Position numbers and translations under genes: made by a program. Below, piece by piece: positions 59,603-64,000 of a DNA stretch of 64,000 nt. This DNA is from Antedon mediterranea (taxonomy: Eukaryota > Echinodermata > Crinoidea > Comatulida > Antedonidae), in contig NC_092675.1 in the NCBI RefSeq assembly GCF_964355755.1, positions 16,941,312 through 17,005,311 on the forward strand, read 5' to 3'. The notes under the pieces were generated by a model. That model was not told the origin of the DNA, made no database searches, and was given only the letters and a program-made list of their open reading frames with translations. How positions within the stretch are numbered: the first letter of the stretch is position 1; each line of letters opens with the position of its first letter.

Positions 59603-61265
59603 AACTAGACATGAAACTCGTCACTTTGACGAGTTAGTTATCCGCTCGACAAACGCCACGTGCACGTCATACGTTAGAATATTGCACACAGAAAAATATT
59701 AAGGCATTATGACCTGAACTGAAGAATATGATATGTTGTTATTTCTGAATTCTGTTATTTTGTGTCATATAGTATACACAGTACAATCTGTATACATATC
59801 ACAAACAGTGCAAAATAGGTGAAATTACGGGACCCGTATTTTATTGTAATTTTTAACATCTTGACGGTTTCAAAATGAAATGCAAAAGTAGAAATTTCAG
59901 AATGAAATTATCTCAGCAACAACATATTAACGTGTAGAAGAAATTTGAATACTTGAAATATTGATGCGCGCTTTTTTAAATGTAATGAAATATAACGCAA
60001 AAGATGAAAATACGACTTTTTGTATTTAACTGGCCATATGATGACGTCACAACATTCGATTGGCACAATTTTCACATGATTTTGTATCTACAATACAATA
60101 GCTTCCTGAAAACGTTTTAATCGTGAATATCACATTTTATTCTTACGAGCTATAACAGATTAAAATTTACTGTAAAGATGAAATTAATGACCAACGTAAT
60201 TTAAATATTTAGGCATGATGACGTTAAAAAAATTTAAAAAAATTTAATTCATGCAAAAGACAGTTGATTGACCTAGAATATATTAAAATCGGGGTGAAAA
60301 TGGACAACGAATAAGTGGAGATGCGCTCTATTAAATGTGATGAGCTATGACGAAAGAGACAAAAATCCTATATTTTATATTCGCGTGGCCATACGATGAC
60401 ATCACAATGTCCGGTTAGCCATATTAATGCATGATTCGATATCTACAACTCATCAACTTCCAGAATATGTAATTTAAAAAAAGTTCTCCATGTAGTTTAG
60501 AATCTATGACTGTTTAAAAATAGGCATAATTTTGACAAATTTTTGAATTTTTTCACCAGAAACGCGTGCAAATTATTTAATTCGACGTGCTCGTATGACG
60601 TAATTTTAAGTCAAAATTGTTTAAAAGTTGGTAACATTACTATATAAGGCTGAAAAAACATAAATCACGCGAAAAAAATATGTTTTTAACGCTACGTGTG
60701 CACTGCGTGCGTAAAAAGTTTCGCGCGCGTGGGAATTTTTGACATGCTCAAAATGACATGAAACGCATAGAAAGTTGATTAGAAGTTGATTTTTCGCATC
60801 CTAAAATTTTAAACGCGCGTGCGCGCGTAACTTTTTGTGAAACATGCTATTTTTAATCCATAGAAAGTTTGCGCTTGATATGACTTAAATTTTCACAAAG
60901 TGTCAAAACAAAATTATGTTTGGTTTTTAGTCTATGATCAATCATTGAAATTCATAAAATCGCGCGTAAGTCACGTTGTGCAACTCTGACGTCATTCAAA
61001 AACAGGAGGTGCACAAGTTCACGTAAATGTCGATATGTTGACAAAGTTACGATATGTTCTGTTTACACGTTTTAGAGAAACGCGACGCACAAAAATGACA
61101 GAAAGAAAGAAGTATAATACAGAAAAAAAAAAATTTGATGAAACAGGACGATTACAAGGAGTTATCCGCTACTAAGCGGATAACTAATAATACAGAAAAA
61201 AAATGTTGATCTCATACAATAACAAGGAGTTATCCGCTTGGTAACCAAGCGGATAACTAAAAAGC
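59603..61265 (+). mobile_element. terminal-hairpin family, copy B (tandem, second) with duplicated 3' ends
   Basis: The copy starts with the same AACTAGACATGA and hairpin as copy A and follows it along its whole length with moderate divergence. After the purine run near 61110 come two 3' ends in succession. The first is AGTTATCCGCT-acta-AGCGGATAACT (61160-61185). The second is the 31-bp palindrome AGTTATCCGCTTGGT-a-ACCAAGCGGATAACT (61228-61258). Both are followed by AA, giving CTAA ends. AGTTATCCGC is also the sequence right after the 5' hairpin. Confidence 0.75.
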
Positions 61266-61825
61266 TGCCATTAAATACAGTGGCATTGTTAGTGTGCAAT
61301 AAAACGAATATTGAACGACACATGATACATACATATCAAATGACAAGGATACAATCAGGTGATGTTATAATATTATTGATTCTATAAGTTTCTAAGATTA
61401 GGTTTTATTCAATAGAATGTTCTCGTTGAATTTGAAGGTTGTTTTTCTGTCTTTTTAATTTGGTTAGTATCTTTGTAAAGTTTAACCTTCACTAATTAAA
61501 CAAACCATTTTGATTGGGGAAGAGTTTAATTTGCTTGAAACTTATCAGGTTTTATTGATGTTATTCAAAGTTGTGAGTCACAACCATGGAAATATCAACT
61601 TGAAACAACTTTCAGCTTGTATAAATATCATTAGATATTGTCAATTGGACTGTTGAAGGCCGAAATAAGCACGAAACTGAGGGAAAAATAACATTTTTTT
61701 TTGAAAATTGCTTTGGATTTTATATAAAAGAATATATCTTTCCTGGTTCCTTGAAGTAGTGTTCTCTTCTCTCTTGGTAAAAATGTCCTTATCTATTAAT
61801 GCTACTAAATTTTTCTTTTTTTACT

Positions 61826-61985
61826 TATCTCCTCCAAAACCACTAAACGGTGCATGCTCACATTTGGCACACTGATGTTTATTGATGGGCCGCACACGAT
61901 AGGCTATGTCACTTTCCTGAATTTTAAGGATAAATACTAAAAAGGGCAAAAAATAGCAGTATTTTTACCATGTTTCGCGAGTTGT
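61826..61985 (+). mobile_element. fragment of the hairpin family holding the Harbinger empty site
   Basis: TCTCCTCCAAAACCACT, TTTGGCACACTGATGTTTAT and TGATGGGCC match, in the same order, the minus-strand sequence at 36222-36290 next to the 35.3 kb Harbinger. The fragment continues without interruption (TCCTGAATTTTAAGGATAAA) into the sequence found on the other side of that Harbinger at 35318-35330. It therefore represents the uninterrupted state. It ends after about 160 bp. Confidence 0.7.
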
Positions 61986-62925
61986 TACGTCACGTATCAA
62001 CTACACAACCTTCTCCGCTGTGTACCGCAATGGCCTGATCTACAAACACCATCACCAGCCGCCAAATCAAAATGGTGTTTAGTCGTCGTAGTAGTAGTAG
62101 TCGTATCGACCGATCGCGGAATTGAAGTTTTAATTAATTACACCTATTCTTTGGAACAGAATGTATTTTGTAAATCACGGTTTCGCTCAGTGAGTACAAC
62201 GCTGTGGCCATTGAAATTAATGCTTAGTAGGTTCAAGTTCGAATCCGCGATATGTGTAAATAATAAATATCTTGGCAAAATATCTAAACCACAATGTACT
62301 GTAATTACAAAAGTAGCAAGAAAGATACCAAACCTCATGCAAAAAAAATATCAAAATATAAAAAAACCATTAAAATTTTTAAAAATGTAAATGAAAAAAA
62401 AAAAAAAAGCACACAAACACAAATAAAATGATTCAAAAGTCGTGTTTCCACAAAATATCATATATATATAAAAGTTTGTGTCTGCCGAGCGCATCATCTA
62501 ATTTGGAGTAGTGAATGCACCTTTTGTCCGTTTTATTATTCCAATACTCACATCTTAATTCTATAACTTAATTCATATTTGTTATTAAAATGTTTTAATA
62601 TGCCGACTGATTAACAGACGTCACTTTCTGATGTGCACCCTAGATTAATATTCACACAGCACAAAGTTCAATATCCAGTTTTGCGCTTTATAATACTTAA
62701 TCATCCCAAGCAAATTATTATTAAGGCAGACAATACTGTACGGAGCACAGGTTATTGCTAGACCACACTTATTACAAAAGTAGCAAATAGGTAACAAATC
62801 TCTCAAACAAACAAAAATGCAAAATATAAAAAACCATTGAAATAAAAAAAAAATGTAAATGAAAAAAAAAAAACGATTCCAAATGGTTTGATATATTGTT
62901 GAACATGAAAACAACTTAACAATTT

Positions 62926-63005
62926 GTGTTTCTGCAGCAATGTGTTTCTGCAGAAATGTGTTTCTGCAGCAATGTGTTTCTGCAGCAATGTGTTTCTGCA
63001 GCAAT
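62926..63005. repeat. tandem repeat, 16-bp unit, 5 copies
   Basis: GTGTTTCTGCAGCAAT starts at 62926, 62942, 62958, 62974 and 62990, with a single C-to-A change in the second copy. CTGCAG forms a palindromic core. Minus-strand frames with repeated KHIAAET-like residues are simple readings of the array. Confidence 0.95.
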
Positions 63006-64000
63006 GTGTTTCATTCGATTTTTATTGTATGTATCAAATAATTAATACACCACGAAAAACACCCAAAATAATATAGTTTGGTATTTTATACTTTCATTAG
63101 TGTGTGTGTGCATCATCTAACTAATTCACAGCACAATTTTTGTTTAGCGTTTTTTATTTTTGTAAAGTCTGAACAGTAAAAAGTAAAATCTAAAGTTTCA
63201 TATCCAGTATTGCTTTCATTTTTTAGCTTACAGATATTTTAAAGTGAAGGGATAGCGTATAACAAAATCAATGGCCATAACATAGTTCCTAATTTTATTC
63301 TTGACACAATTTGTATTTATTTTGTTAATTTGTACTTTTATCAGAGTGTGCTTTTATTATACCATACATGCAAAGTATAAAACCACATATTAAGGCAGAA
63401 AAGACCGTGCAGAGCACCCGTTCTAGCGTATTGTAAGTCGTTCAAAACGATTTACAAACATCTCATAATGTCATTTACCAAACACTCTAAAGCTCGCAAA
63501 TTACGACATGTGGAACATGCAGCTGATACACCTAGGGTACCAAAAGCAAGCTAACAACTTGCCTGTACTTTACATCTAAATTTTTACAACGCGACGATGT
63601 TTTTCAGCTTTTATAAACTTGTCCTAGCCTAGGCCGGTATTATTTTCTTACACGCGCGCCGGGTCGATCGCGGTCACTACTTCTTCGCATGCAGCTAAAG
63701 TAAAATGACTTCACGTTAAAGCGGGTCGTCACAGAGTCTCATGCATTTTAATGAAGCAAACTTGCTGAGAGTGTTTTCCACCACCACGCAACACATGCGA
63801 CGCGAGATTTATCGAAACTCCGAGCCATCGACTGACGATCATGTTTTTGACGATTAAAATCACGGCATATTCAACGACCTGGTTTAAACGATCGTTTAAA
63901 AATTAGCGGTCCGGCTCAATCATCATTACATTATATTTAGTGATTTGAAAAAAACAAAAAAACCTCTTTTCAGTCCTGCCTCTTTTGTCATGATGTCATC

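Larger units (their letters stand above)
53020..64000 (+). other. POMGNT1 intron 3 (start; more than 11 kb)
   Basis: The intron opens with GTACAG and continues beyond the window. I searched both the open frames and the raw sequence for the next stem-domain segment and did not find it. 53020-55738 is AT-rich without recognisable elements. 61986-62925 and 63006-64000 contain no gene; the last 400 bp are richer in CpG-containing words (for example CACGCGCGCCGGG near 63651). Confidence 0.7.

Noticed and set aside
62178-62260. tRNA-like sequence with a B-box match (AGTTCGAATCC) and an A-box-like CGCTCAGTGAG
   Set aside because: The T-arm and acceptor do not pair, spacing is off, and no second copy is visible; a tRNA gene is excluded and a SINE head is only weakly possible.

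Overview
The window reads as animal (metazoan) nuclear DNA: AT-rich, gene-poor, with long introns, GT..AG splice sites, many transposon fossils and no compact operons. The frequent AGGCCTA and TACAGTA/TACTGTA words, and a deuterostome-like POMGNT1, suggest a marine invertebrate deuterostome, perhaps an echinoderm; that placement is inference. Almost all longer open frames are chance frames or transposon remnants.

One gene can be recognised. Three plus-strand coding exons (21710-21838, 45220-45316, 52868-53019) join in phase into the first 126 codons of a POMGNT1-like protein, the Golgi O-mannose beta-1,2-GlcNAc-transferase. They encode the cytoplasmic tail, the single membrane anchor, an acidic linker and the start of the stem domain. 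The catalytic domain lies beyond the right edge. Introns are about 23.4 kb, 7.6 kb and more than 11 kb. Positions 1-21.6 kb are upstream flank or 5' UTR intron, with a weak noncoding exon candidate at 9.75 kb and a weak minus-strand first-exon candidate at 19.4 kb.

The introns and flank are a record of mobile elements. (1) PIF/Harbinger-type elements with termini GGSCCTGTTTCTGCTGC occur at 12.7, 35.3, 41.4, 49.0 and 50.8 kb; two still carry broken Myb/SANT-like DNA-binding frames. Each copy is packed with one short near-palindromic word, and the word differs between copies (AACCGGTT, AACCGATTAA, ATACCGTAT). A separate Harbinger-like element with a TTA duplication lies at 33.5 kb. (2) A roughly 1.5-2 kb noncoding family with terminal hairpins followed by CTAA, possibly Helitron-like, is present at 34.3-36.3 (minus), 38.9-40.0, 58.1-61.3 (tandem pair with extra 3' ends) and 61.8 kb (fragment). 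The 61.8 kb fragment preserves the empty site of the Harbinger nested in the 34-36 kb copy. (3) A 2.15 kb element with CAGT termini and TA flanks (55.7-57.9 kb) contains a duplicated segment and a 44-bp perfect inverted repeat. (4) Other elements are a 5S-rRNA-headed SINE (11.8-12.2 kb), a 5'-truncated non-LTR reverse transcriptase (22.1-23.0 kb), several MITEs and repeats built from motifs such as TATAAGTCGACCCC. (5) Tandem arrays have units of 37 bp (12.26 kb), 28 bp (16.5 kb) and 16 bp (62.9 kb).

The strongest candidate for something undescribed is the Harbinger set: fixed termini with an internal word that changes as a set from copy to copy. It looks like co-evolution between an element-encoded SANT-type DNA binder and its subterminal sites.
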